Positions 14,874-22,292 of a stretch of 28,818 bases of DNA are shown one piece after another; the stretch's first letter is position 1, and each line of letters begins with the position of its first letter. Both the position numbers and the translations under genes were made by a program. Source of the stretch: Flavobacteriaceae bacterium UBA5534 (GTDB lineage Bacteria; Bacteroidota; Bacteroidia; Flavobacteriales; Flavobacteriaceae); the NCBI GenBank assembly GCA_002426015.1, contig DINS01000029.1:1-28818 (forward strand), given 5' to 3'. The notes under the pieces are model-generated. The model was not told the DNA's origin and did no database searches. It worked only from the letters and a program-made list of their open reading frames with translations.

Positions 14874-15650
14874 ATGAAACATCTTTACACAACAGTTATC
14901 AGTCTATTCATGACGATGATGATACAGGCTCAAACCTACGAGTTTAGTATTGCTTATGTAGGCATCAACACTAACACAGGTAATTACCAAATGGCACTAT
15001 TGGCAACACCAAGTGCAAGTGTCACCAACCATAGTACCGACGATATGGGAGCAGGGTTTTATGTGCCAGCTGGTGTCACTTTGGGCAATTTTGTAACAGG
15101 AAACTCTAATCTACCTGCTTCAGAGTGGGTGTCAGAATCGTTGTCTAATAATGTAGATGCCTATTTTATTTATAGAGTAGAAGCAGGGGCTAATACAATC
15201 TTATTAAATGGTCCTGGCCCTTTTGAACTTGTTTTGTTTGATATTATTGCAGACCCAAACCCGACCACTGGGCAAATCATTTTTGTTGAAAATGGCGACC
15301 CTGTTTTTAATGAACTGTTGTTTATAGAAAACTACATCAATATCGCTGCCAACAATTTGTATGCTAACAATAGCCCAACGGCCAATGCTATAAACTTTGC
15401 AACCTTATCAACGCAAGAGTTTGTTGACGAAACAGCCATTGCAGTGTATCCCAATCCTGCATCAGATATCATACATATAAAAACGACACATGCCATTGGA
15501 AACATTGAGATGTATGATATTTTAGGAAAACAGGTCTTGACGACCAAAAACGCAACACAACTTGATGTCAGTAGGTTAAACTCGGGAGTTTATCTTCTTA
15601 AAATTAAGACAGACAAAGGCAGTCTCACTAAAAAGATCATCATTGAATGA
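14874..15650 (+). CDS. T9SS-sorted surface protein, possibly cohesin-like
   Basis: The 258-residue protein has a signal peptide (1-20), one beta-rich domain (21-165) and a complete type A T9SS sorting domain (186-258): AVYPNPASDIIHI, MYDILGKQV, LDVSRLNSGVYLLKI and the basic end KKIIIE. It should be exported across the outer membrane by T9SS and attached to the surface or released. The beta domain (YRVEAGANTILLNGPGPFELVLFDIIADP) has the alternating pattern and length of cohesin-like Ig folds, but I cannot confirm that by eye. As the last gene of the 12195-15650 operon next to a dockerin-like protein, a binding pair is an attractive inference. Confidence 0.82.
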   Translation: MKHLYTTVISLFMTMMIQAQTYEFSIAYVGINTNTGNYQMALLATPSASVTNHSTDDMGAGFYVPAGVTLGNFVTGNSNLPASEWVSESLSNNVDAYFIYRVEAGANTILLNGPGPFELVLFDIIADPNPTTGQIIFVENGDPVFNELLFIENYINIAANNLYANNSPTANAINFATLSTQEFVDETAIAVYPNPASDIIHIKTTHAIGNIEMYDILGKQVLTTKNATQLDVSRLNSGVYLLKIKTDKGSLTKKIIIE

Positions 15651-15730
15651 TAAAAAGACGCTGATATAGATGAGGTAAAATAAAGAGCTGTTAAAACGGT
15701 TTCATTGATAAAGAAAACTCTGTTAACGGT

Positions 15731-17227
15731 CTAACATAAAGGAATTAACAACGTTACTTTTGTACCAATAGGTGTGTTTTTATCGTATAAATCTGTAAAC
15801 TGTATATCTGAAGCGCTTTTATAATTTTCGCTAAAGTGTTTTAAGCGTTCTTCAGAAAGTTTTATGCCTATCGATGTGCGTTTTAATAGCTTTTTCTTTT
15901 TTATCTCTGCCGACTTATCTCTTCCTATTCCATTGTCTATGATGTCAATCTTCAATTGGTTTTCATTGATTTTTTGAACATTTAACATTAAGGTTCTGTT
16001 GTTTTCCTTTAGAGATAGTCCATGCCAAATGGCGTTTTCTATAAAGGGTTGGGTAATTAATGATGGTAATTTTATAGAGGAAAGATTTAAGGTATCATCT
16101 ACATTAAGTTCAAAATTTATGGTGTTATTGAATCTTATATTTTCAATATTGACATATAGCTTCATGGTTTCTAATTCTTCGGCGAGTGACGATTCTTTCT
16201 CCATGGTCGATGCAAGAATTTTTCTTATGAGCTTTGAAAATTTATTAAGGTAGAAAACCGCATGTTCCTTCTCACTGTCAATAATGTATCTTTTAATGGA
16301 ATTAAGGGAATTGAAAATAAAGTGCGGATTCATTTGACTTCTCAATGCCGATACTTTCAGTTCGGCTAATTCTTTGTCATATTTCATTTTGATGTTTTCA
16401 AGCTTTTCAACTTCAGCTTGTTTGTTTAGTTCTTCAACATCACGCTTCAACTGTTCTTGTATTTTTTCACGTAGTAACTCATTCTCTTTTAGTTGATTGA
16501 TAAGCTTGTTTTGAGATTCGTTTCTGTCATTTAAAATAAGTTTCTGTTTGTGCCCCAATCCCAATGAAAACAGCACATTCTCAAGAATAAACCCGATATA
16601 CAGAATGCTGTACGCTGGCTCTACTGATTGGCCATCATTTTGCAATCGTAAATAATATAATAAAGACCAGATAGAGCTTATAAATAAAATCAATGAACCA
16701 ACGATGACATAATACTTTAAGGGGTTTTTAACCTTGAAGAATGGGATGTACAATACCAAACCAAAAACAGTCATGGGGATGGTGAAATAAAAATACCCAT
16801 CCATTAAAATCTGTGTATCTCCTTTTAATAAGTAGATAAAAAACACACCGATGCAATAGGCTATGATAATATATAATGCCCTAAAACTCCATTTGTGCCA
16901 TTGCGGCAATTCAGATTTGATATCCAAAAACTTGAATGTAAATAATACATAAATAAAAAAATACAGTTCAGTAGCCACCATTGGGTACTGTGTAACGTCT
17001 TTAATAGGCAAGAATAATTGATACAAGAACCCTTCAGAAATATGATGAAGTTGAGAGAATATGATAAAAAAAGCATAACCACTATACAGTAAATATAGCT
17101 TATCCTTATGTTGAAAATACAGCAAAAAATGAAAAACAGATAGAATAAATAAAACGCCAATGGTAAAGATGATAAAACCATTCTCGAAAGGATAATCAAA
17201 AAAATAGGATGTTAAATCGTGTTCCAA
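15731..17227 (-). CDS. LytS/YehU-type sensor histidine kinase with seven membrane helices
   Basis: The 498-residue protein has about seven membrane helices (15-225, 7TMR-DISM-like arrangement without an extra extracellular domain), a long coiled coil (230-295), and a His_kinase/HATPase unit. The phospho-acceptor is H302 in RSQMNPHFIFNSLNSIKRYI, the N-box is QPFIENAIWHGL (N398) and the D-box is DNGIG (431-435), all intact. It should be an inner-membrane sensor that phosphorylates the LytTR response regulator encoded 6 nt upstream in the same transcript. The signal is unknown. The C-terminus is complete. Convergent with the operon ending at 15650; no convincing T-rich terminator was found in the 80-bp gap. 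Confidence 0.92.
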   Translation of the reverse strand: MEHDLTSYFFDYPFENGFIIFTIGVLFILSVFHFLLYFQHKDKLYLLYSGYAFFIIFSQLHHISEGFLYQLFLPIKDVTQYPMVATELYFFIYVLFTFKFLDIKSELPQWHKWSFRALYIIIAYCIGVFFIYLLKGDTQILMDGYFYFTIPMTVFGLVLYIPFFKVKNPLKYYVIVGSLILFISSIWSLLYYLRLQNDGQSVEPAYSILYIGFILENVLFSLGLGHKQKLILNDRNESQNKLINQLKENELLREKIQEQLKRDVEELNKQAEVEKLENIKMKYDKELAELKVSALRSQMNPHFIFNSLNSIKRYIIDSEKEHAVFYLNKFSKLIRKILASTMEKESSLAEELETMKLYVNIENIRFNNTINFELNVDDTLNLSSIKLPSLITQPFIENAIWHGLSLKENNRTLMLNVQKINENQLKIDIIDNGIGRDKSAEIKKKKLLKRTSIGIKLSEERLKHFSENYKSASDIQFTDLYDKNTPIGTKVTLLIPLC

Positions 17228-17233
17228 ACGCCA

Positions 17234-17974
17234 TTAGCTATTTAATAATTGTTGTAGTTCTGTCTTTTTTGATCTTGATACCGGAATTGTATTGCCGTTT
17301 TCTAACACAAGATATAGACCTTCATTTTTCACAAACTCTTTAATGTAGTTTATGTTGACTAAATATGAATTGTGTACCCTAAAAAAAGACTTACTGGTTT
17401 GGGCTTCCAAATCTTTTAGTTTTTTCGATAGCATTTCTTTTTGGTCATTTATTAGGTGCACTTCAGTATAGTTGCTATCTGCCTTACAGTACAAAATATC
17501 ATCCATATTTACATAAATGGTTTTTCCAACCAGTTGTAGCGCCAAACGTTTTGGTTGATTGTCAGGGGTAAAGCTCTCAATGATTTTTTTTACCTCGTCT
17601 CCCAAAGAATTTTGTTTTTGATTTTTCCGTACACGGTCGATGGTCTGTAATAAATCTTCAGAGTCTATCGGTTTTAGCAAATAATCAATGGCATGTTCCT
17701 TAAAGGCCTTAATGGCATAATTATCATAGGCAGTGGTGATGATTAAGTCAAAATCACGAAATGTTAATTGGTTCAAAAGCTGAAAACCATCCATTTCTGG
17801 CATCTCAATATCTAAAAACACACAGTCTGGCTTTAAATAGTTGATAGCAGAAATCGCTTCCAATGGATTGGTGAATGTGTCGCATACGTCAATATCGTCA
17901 CAAAAATTCTCAATTTCCCATTTTAAGTTTTTAATAGCATTAAACTCGTCATCTATGATAATTGCTTTAATCAT
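17234..17974 (-). CDS. LytTR-family response regulator
   Basis: The 246-residue protein has a receiver domain (1-115) with D8/D9, phospho-acceptor D55 in VFLDIEMPEMDGF, T80/T81 and K101, and a C-terminal LytTR DNA-binding domain (about 143-245: QLVGKTIYVNMDDILYCKAD, RVHNSYLVNINYI, IPVSRSKK). LytTR proteins bind short direct repeats. It is the first gene of a two-gene operon with the LytS-type kinase and is divergent from the operon beginning at 18310, which is the obvious candidate target. On the minus strand a -7-like TACTTTTA sits at 17993-18000, 19 nt before the start codon, but no -33 TTG is seen. Confidence 0.93.
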   Translation of the reverse strand: MIKAIIIDDEFNAIKNLKWEIENFCDDIDVCDTFTNPLEAISAINYLKPDCVFLDIEMPEMDGFQLLNQLTFRDFDLIITTAYDNYAIKAFKEHAIDYLLKPIDSEDLLQTIDRVRKNQKQNSLGDEVKKIIESFTPDNQPKRLALQLVGKTIYVNMDDILYCKADSNYTEVHLINDQKEMLSKKLKDLEAQTSKSFFRVHNSYLVNINYIKEFVKNEGLYLVLENGNTIPVSRSKKTELQQLLNS

Positions 17975-18035
17975 ATATACTTGATTTTATATTAAAAGTA
18001 AAACCTTTAAGCACTACCTATTTATTCATTTTTAT

Positions 18036-18090
18036 AAATAGCATGTTCCAATACATAAATGGTACAAAATAGCGTGTAGTTTACATAAAT
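18036..18090. repeat. Paired direct repeats, candidate LytTR operator
   Basis: Each repeat reads AAATAGC(A/G)TGT, then 4-5 variable bases, then TACATAAAT. They lie at 18036-18060 and 18067-18090, so the left halves are 31 bp apart (about three helical turns). Their position between the regulator and the divergent operon suggests a binding site for the LytTR protein. The halves do not match the classical LytTR consensus closely, so the binder is inferred. Confidence 0.5.
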
Positions 18091-18150
18091 AGCCTTTTAA
18101 CGTTCTCTTATGCAAAATACAATTTATATATAGCAAAACACAAAATTTTT

Positions 18151-18181
18151 AGCACCAACTATAAAGTAGGCAGTTGGTGCT
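18151..18181 (+). other. Perfect 10-bp inverted repeat in the leader region
   Basis: AGCACCAACT and AGTTGGTGCT pair perfectly around an 11-nt loop. It lies upstream of both flanking genes and has no T tract, so it does not end either one. It could be an operator palindrome, an mRNA leader hairpin or the end of a small RNA. Confidence 0.5.
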
Positions 18182-18309
18182 CAATGTAAATATGTAATTT
18201 TAAAAAGCTGCAAATCAACAGGGTAAAAAATTAAACACTAAAAAATCATGAAACTACAACAGCTTTTCTTTAACACAATCAACACTCATAACTTATTAAT
18301 ACGTTAACT

Positions 18310-19422
18310 ATGAAAACAATAAAATCATTAGCCAAGCTATTAGTTTTAATGCTGGCAACAACGTCTTTTGGTCAAAATTTTGAAGACCGTCTTAAAAATG
18401 AAATTGCAGGAGAGTTTCCATCGCAATGGGATTTGGTTGCTGGCACAGCACAAATTGCCAATGTTGACCAAGGGCAAAGAGTAATCGAACTCGCTAACAA
18501 CTCAATAATCAAACCTATTGTTAACGACCAAACCGATGGCTATTTAAGTGATGCCTTTACGGTTGAGTTTGATGCGTTTTATGACAAGGTAGAATCGTTG
18601 TTCTGGCAACGTTATGAACTCCGGTTATGGGACGGTCAGCACAGTTACAATTCTGGGAGCATTTCAATGCAGCCCATACAAATTCAGTCTCACGGACTCA
18701 AAACAAGCCTTAAGGCACCACAGCCCATGGATATAAAAAAATACGATAAAAACATGGAAACCTTCAACAGTGTTTGGAGACAGGTAAAAGTAGATTATAA
18801 GCAAGGAAGCTTAAAGATTTTTATTGATGATCAATTGTTTTTAAACATTCCAAGACTGCCTTTCAAGCCAAGCATGGTATCAATAGGTGCTGTAAAATAT
18901 GAACCAAAAGTGAATTTAAAGGGTGGCATTGCCAATATAAAAATTAAAGGGGCTGCCCAACAATTGGAAGGCACAAAAATTATAATGATTGTAGATGGCA
19001 ATACTAACAAAGTGATGAACATAGAACTATATGAAACCATGAAGGACCCTGAAATAGTTGCAAAAAAATACCCTAATAGCAAGTTCTATAAAGGAATGCT
19101 TTATGGAAATTATTCTCTGGTACCAGTTGAAAAATCAATTTTGAGCATTCATACAGCTCAACAATTCATACCTGGTGACCAATTTATACCAGGTGACCAG
19201 TTCATTCCAGGCGACCAATTCATTCCCGGCGACCAATTCCTTCCAGGTGACCAGTTTCTTCCGGGTGACCAGTTCATACCAGGTGACCAGTTCATTCCCG
19301 GTGACCAATTCATACCAGGTGATCAGTTTATTCCCGGCGACCAGTTTGATATATCCATCAAAAAAACCAAGATTTTAAGCGCCAAGCAAGGGCGGATATT
19401 ACTTAAAACTGTAAAAGATTAA
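18310..19422 (+). CDS. Secreted protein with LamG-like domain and ten FIPGDQ hexapeptide repeats
   Basis: The 370-residue protein has a signal peptide (1-21, ending TTSFGQ), then a beta-rich domain (about 22-215) that resembles a concanavalin/LamG jelly-roll: FTVEFDAFYDKVES, VWRQVKVDYKQGSLKIFIDDQLFLNIP, VSIGAVKY. A second alpha/beta region (220-284) follows. Residues 286-345 are ten uninterrupted hexapeptides, FIPGDQ (eight) or FLPGDQ (two), ending in a basic 25-residue tail. There is no T9SS domain or lipobox. The next gene starts 4 nt after the stop, so it heads a three-gene operon that is probably controlled by the divergent LytS/LytTR pair. Role unknown; carbohydrate binding is possible from the jelly-roll. 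Confidence 0.82.
   Translation: MKTIKSLAKLLVLMLATTSFGQNFEDRLKNEIAGEFPSQWDLVAGTAQIANVDQGQRVIELANNSIIKPIVNDQTDGYLSDAFTVEFDAFYDKVESLFWQRYELRLWDGQHSYNSGSISMQPIQIQSHGLKTSLKAPQPMDIKKYDKNMETFNSVWRQVKVDYKQGSLKIFIDDQLFLNIPRLPFKPSMVSIGAVKYEPKVNLKGGIANIKIKGAAQQLEGTKIIMIVDGNTNKVMNIELYETMKDPEIVAKKYPNSKFYKGMLYGNYSLVPVEKSILSIHTAQQFIPGDQFIPGDQFIPGDQFIPGDQFLPGDQFLPGDQFIPGDQFIPGDQFIPGDQFIPGDQFDISIKKTKILSAKQGRILLKTVKD
19165..19344 (+). repeat. Ten tandem 18-bp repeats encoding F(I/L)PGDQ
   Basis: Ten in-frame 18-bp units run without spacers. All ten differ from each other in DNA sequence, yet the protein changes only at one position (Ile or Leu). The differences are third-position changes (TTC/TTT, CCA/CCC/CCG/CCT, GGT/GGC, CAA/CAG) apart from ATT to CTT. 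Confidence 0.97.
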
Positions 19423-19426
19423 ATCT

Positions 19427-20893
19427 ATGAAATCAAAATTATTTTTTTTAGGAATCATGTTCTCAATGTGCAATGTTCTGGCTCAACCTACCATAGAGTG
19501 GCAAAAATCACTTGGAGGAACAGGTGGAGACATTGGCAGGTCAGTTAGGCAAACGTCCGATGGCGGATATATCGTAGCAGGACATACAGGGTCATCAAAC
19601 GGCGATGTGTCTACAAGCTATGGTGGGAGAGATGTATGGGTGGTTAAGCTTAATAGTTTGGGCAATATACAATGGGAAAAAAGCATAGGTGGCAGTGGTG
19701 ATGAAGAAGCGCATGCAATTCAGCAAACTGCAGATGGAGGGTATATCATAGTTGGCATGTCCGATTCAAATAATTTCTTCGGAGCGAATATTGGAGGCGA
19801 TGATATTTTAATTGTAAAGTTAGATAGTAATGGCAACACCCTTTGGGGAAAGAAATATGGAACAATAGGCACAGATCGTGGGCACAGCATCAGGCAGATA
19901 GCAGATGGTGGTTATATTGCTTCTGGTTTTCGAGCTAATGGTGGTATATGGGTGGCAAGATTGGATGCCAATGGCGATATAGCCAACACTTGGTCCAATA
20001 CCACCTTTGGAGGCGCTCAAGCTTGGTGGGCCGAACAAACATCAGATGGAGGCTTTATTGTTACGGGGCATTTTGGATTGACTCCCGACCTCATTGTCAT
20101 TAAAGTTGACCCAACATCTGCTGTCGAATGGCAATATACCTATGGTGGAGCAAGTGCAGATTACGGAAGGTCTGTCAAGCAAACCCCCGATGGTGGCTAT
20201 ATAGTCACTGGCATGACACAATCTAGTGATGGCGATGTGGCAAATAATTATGGCAACCAAGATTTTTGGGTTTTAAAACTGGATGCATCTGGCTCTCTGG
20301 AATGGGAAAAAAACTATGGTGGGACACAAAATGATTTTGCGACAGAAATCCAATTGACGTCAGATGGTGGCTATGTCGTTGTCGGACAAACAAATTCCGA
20401 CGACATCGACGTTAGTGGCAATCCTGGGTCGTTTGTTTTCGATTATTGGGTCATCAAACTAAATGGTACTGGCCAATTGCAATGGCAAACTTGCCTAGGA
20501 GGGTCCAGCAATGATTTTGGTAACGCCATACAGCAAACAACAAATGGAGGGTACATAATCGTTGGTCGGTCTATTTCCAATAATATTGACGTTTCTGGTA
20601 ATCATGGCAATTACGATTTTTGGGTCGTTAAGCTTGAGTCCGAAACGCTGGGTATTGACTCTAATTTTAAGGATGGAGCAATTTCGGTGTATCCAAACCC
20701 TGCAAAAAGCAAAATTTACATACAGACAGAGTTGAATGTTATTAATCTTACCCTCTACGATGCAGTGGGCAAATTGATTATCGCTCAAAAATCAACTAAT
20801 ACCATCAATGTAGAGCAGCTTAATAAAGGCTTGTACCTTCTTAAAATAGAGACCGATAAGGGCAGTAGCTCCAAAAAAATAATAATTGACTAA
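19427..20893 (+). CDS. T9SS-sorted secreted protein with seven propeller-like repeats
   Basis: The 488-residue protein has a signal peptide (MKSKLFFLGIMFSMCNVLAQ), seven repeats of about 45-60 residues (roughly 25-412), and a type A T9SS sorting domain (about 415-488: ISVYPNPAKSKIYI, LYDAVGKLI, LNKGLYLLKI, KKIIID). Each repeat has the form GGxxxDxxxxIxQTxDGGYIVxGxT ... DxWVxKLxxxGxxxW, and repeats 3 and 4 are shorter. Seven such units suggest a closed seven-bladed beta-propeller. It should be displayed on or released from the cell surface by T9SS. It sits 4 nt after the hexapeptide-repeat gene and 30 nt before a lipoprotein gene. Ligand unknown. Confidence 0.88.
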   Translation: MKSKLFFLGIMFSMCNVLAQPTIEWQKSLGGTGGDIGRSVRQTSDGGYIVAGHTGSSNGDVSTSYGGRDVWVVKLNSLGNIQWEKSIGGSGDEEAHAIQQTADGGYIIVGMSDSNNFFGANIGGDDILIVKLDSNGNTLWGKKYGTIGTDRGHSIRQIADGGYIASGFRANGGIWVARLDANGDIANTWSNTTFGGAQAWWAEQTSDGGFIVTGHFGLTPDLIVIKVDPTSAVEWQYTYGGASADYGRSVKQTPDGGYIVTGMTQSSDGDVANNYGNQDFWVLKLDASGSLEWEKNYGGTQNDFATEIQLTSDGGYVVVGQTNSDDIDVSGNPGSFVFDYWVIKLNGTGQLQWQTCLGGSSNDFGNAIQQTTNGGYIIVGRSISNNIDVSGNHGNYDFWVVKLESETLGIDSNFKDGAISVYPNPAKSKIYIQTELNVINLTLYDAVGKLIIAQKSTNTINVEQLNKGLYLLKIETDKGSSSKKIIID

Positions 20894-20923
20894 TTTTATA
20901 CAAAACCACTAAATTGTGTTATC

Positions 20924-21892
20924 ATGAAAAAACGAAATCCATCTATTGTACTCTTGTTCATGCTGTTCTCTGCTTTTTTCAGCTGTAAAAACGACAAGAA
21001 AACCGAACCGATTGAAGGGTCAGAAAACGAAGTTGTAGAGACCGTTACTTACCCAACCAACGTTATTGATATTGTCACTCGCAGTATGGAGTTTCAAAGC
21101 GTAGATACCATCCCTTCAGGTTGGAACACCTTTAAGTATCAAAACCTATCGCACGAAACCCATTTCTTTTTATTGGATAAATACCCTGAAGGAAAAACGG
21201 TCAAAAACACACTTACAGACGTAGCACCTGTTTTTGAAGAGGGCATGGACTTGATTAACGCAGGAAAACCAGAAGAAGGGTTTGCGGCCTTTGGTAAATT
21301 GCCTGCATGGTTTGGCGAGATTGTTTTTTCTGGAGGTTCAGGATTGATTGCTCCAAAACATACTGCCATCACAACAGTTAAGCTAGACCCTGGTTATTAC
21401 ATCATGGAGTGTTATGTAAAGATGCCCAATGGCAAGTTCCATACCCTCATGGGCATGGCAAAGCCCATCATTGTACTTAACGAGGACAGTGGCAACACAC
21501 CACCAGAGGCCACCATCAATATCACCTTGTCGGGCGAAGAAGGCATTAGCTATGATAAAGGAATAACCAAAGGAAAACACATATTTTCGGTATTCGTAAA
21601 AGACCAAAAACCACACGAAAACTTTATATGGCACGACCTAAACCTTGTAAAACTAGATGCGAATGCCAGTGAAGACGCACTGTTGGCTTGGATGGATTGG
21701 TCAGACCCAAAGGGCTTGGTAACGCCAGTGCCACAAGGGGTCACCTTTTTAGGCGGTGTCAATGATATGCCTGCAGGCAAAACAGGGTATTTTTATGCCG
21801 ATTTACAACCTGGCACCTATGCATTTATCTCCGAAGTGCCAAAGGCGAAAGAAAAAGGACTTTTTAAAGTATTTGAGGTGATAGATGAATGA
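20924..21892 (+). CDS. Lipoprotein of unknown function
   Basis: The 322-residue protein has a lipoprotein signal peptide: basic MKKRNPS, hydrophobic core and lipobox AFFSC with Cys21, followed by a charged, disordered linker (22-45). The mature part seems to hold two related beta domains. One is around 60-190 (IPSGWNTFKYQNLSHETHFF, GYYIMECYVKMPNGKFHTLMGM). The other is around 195-322 (SVFVKDQKPHENFIWHDLNLV, MPAGKTGYFYADLQPGTYAFI). The His-containing strands recall a cupredoxin-like fold, but I see no complete copper site. It is the last gene before a strong hairpin terminator and so closes the 18310-21892 operon. It may anchor or assist its two secreted neighbours; this is inference. Confidence 0.8.
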   Translation: MKKRNPSIVLLFMLFSAFFSCKNDKKTEPIEGSENEVVETVTYPTNVIDIVTRSMEFQSVDTIPSGWNTFKYQNLSHETHFFLLDKYPEGKTVKNTLTDVAPVFEEGMDLINAGKPEEGFAAFGKLPAWFGEIVFSGGSGLIAPKHTAITTVKLDPGYYIMECYVKMPNGKFHTLMGMAKPIIVLNEDSGNTPPEATINITLSGEEGISYDKGITKGKHIFSVFVKDQKPHENFIWHDLNLVKLDANASEDALLAWMDWSDPKGLVTPVPQGVTFLGGVNDMPAGKTGYFYADLQPGTYAFISEVPKAKEKGLFKVFEVIDE

Positions 21893-22292
21893 TTCACAGC
21901 CTCTTTTCATACTCTTGTATGAAAATTCTTTAAATAATAGTCGTTAAAATGATGCATTTTTATAATTAAAATTGTTAAATATTTGAGCATTTCATCGAAT
22001 ATTTGTTAAATCAACGCACTATATTTTAGCATACTTACTGCTCAAATGTCTCAACAGCCACGCCACATATTAGCACTTTAACGATGTTTTTGGTAGTTTG
22101 TCCGTTTTTTACAACTATTCATCGATGATGTAAAAGCAATCAAATTTCTTTTAAAATTTGCAATGACGTCAAGCAACTTATGGCCAACAGCTTAAGCCAG
22201 AGGACATGTACAGGTGTGGCCGAGGCACTGTGCATTATAAAATCGGCGCTCCAAACTAAAATCTGTTATCAGATTGACTAAAATTCTTATGT
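21893..22292 (+). other. 400-bp gap: terminator, AT-rich promoter region, GC-richer stretch
   Basis: After the terminator at 21904 the gap is AT-rich to about 22150 and includes two AATATTTG copies 20 bp apart (21978-21985 and 21998-22005). From about 22160 it becomes GC-richer, like the gene that follows, with a GCCGA/TCGGC stem (22219-22247) and a perfect 6-bp stem AATCTG/CAGATT around TTAT (22260-22275) just before the ATG at 22293. I found no convincing gene or -33/-7 promoter here. Confidence 0.5.
21904..21931 (+). terminator. Strong hairpin terminator of the 18310-21892 operon
   Basis: TTTTCATAC (21904-21912) and GTATGAAAA (21917-21925) form a perfect 9-bp stem with a 4-nt TCTT loop, followed by TTCTTT. 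It starts 11 nt after the lipoprotein stop codon. Confidence 0.75.

Larger units (their letters stand above)
17975..18309. promoter_or_regulatory. 335-bp divergent regulatory region
   Basis: This gap separates the LytTR regulator (minus) from the 18310 operon (plus). It holds two imperfect direct repeats (18036-18060 and 18067-18090), a third AAATAGC at 18087, a perfect 10-bp inverted repeat (18151-18181) and a 19-codon ORF (18248-18307) that ends 2 nt before the ATG at 18310. A convincing TAnnTTTG promoter for the plus-strand operon was not found. Confidence 0.6.

Noticed and set aside
15651..15730. Bidirectional terminator between the convergent operons
   Set aside because: Only a weak CTGTTAA/TTAACGG pairing with a 23-nt loop and no T tract was seen.
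19165..19344. CRISPR-like array
   Set aside because: The 18-bp units are contiguous, have no spacers and are in frame within a secreted protein.
21978..22005. AATATTTG repeated with 20-bp spacing as an operator
   Set aside because: The motif is short and in very AT-rich DNA, so chance is a fair explanation; it is only mentioned in the gap description.
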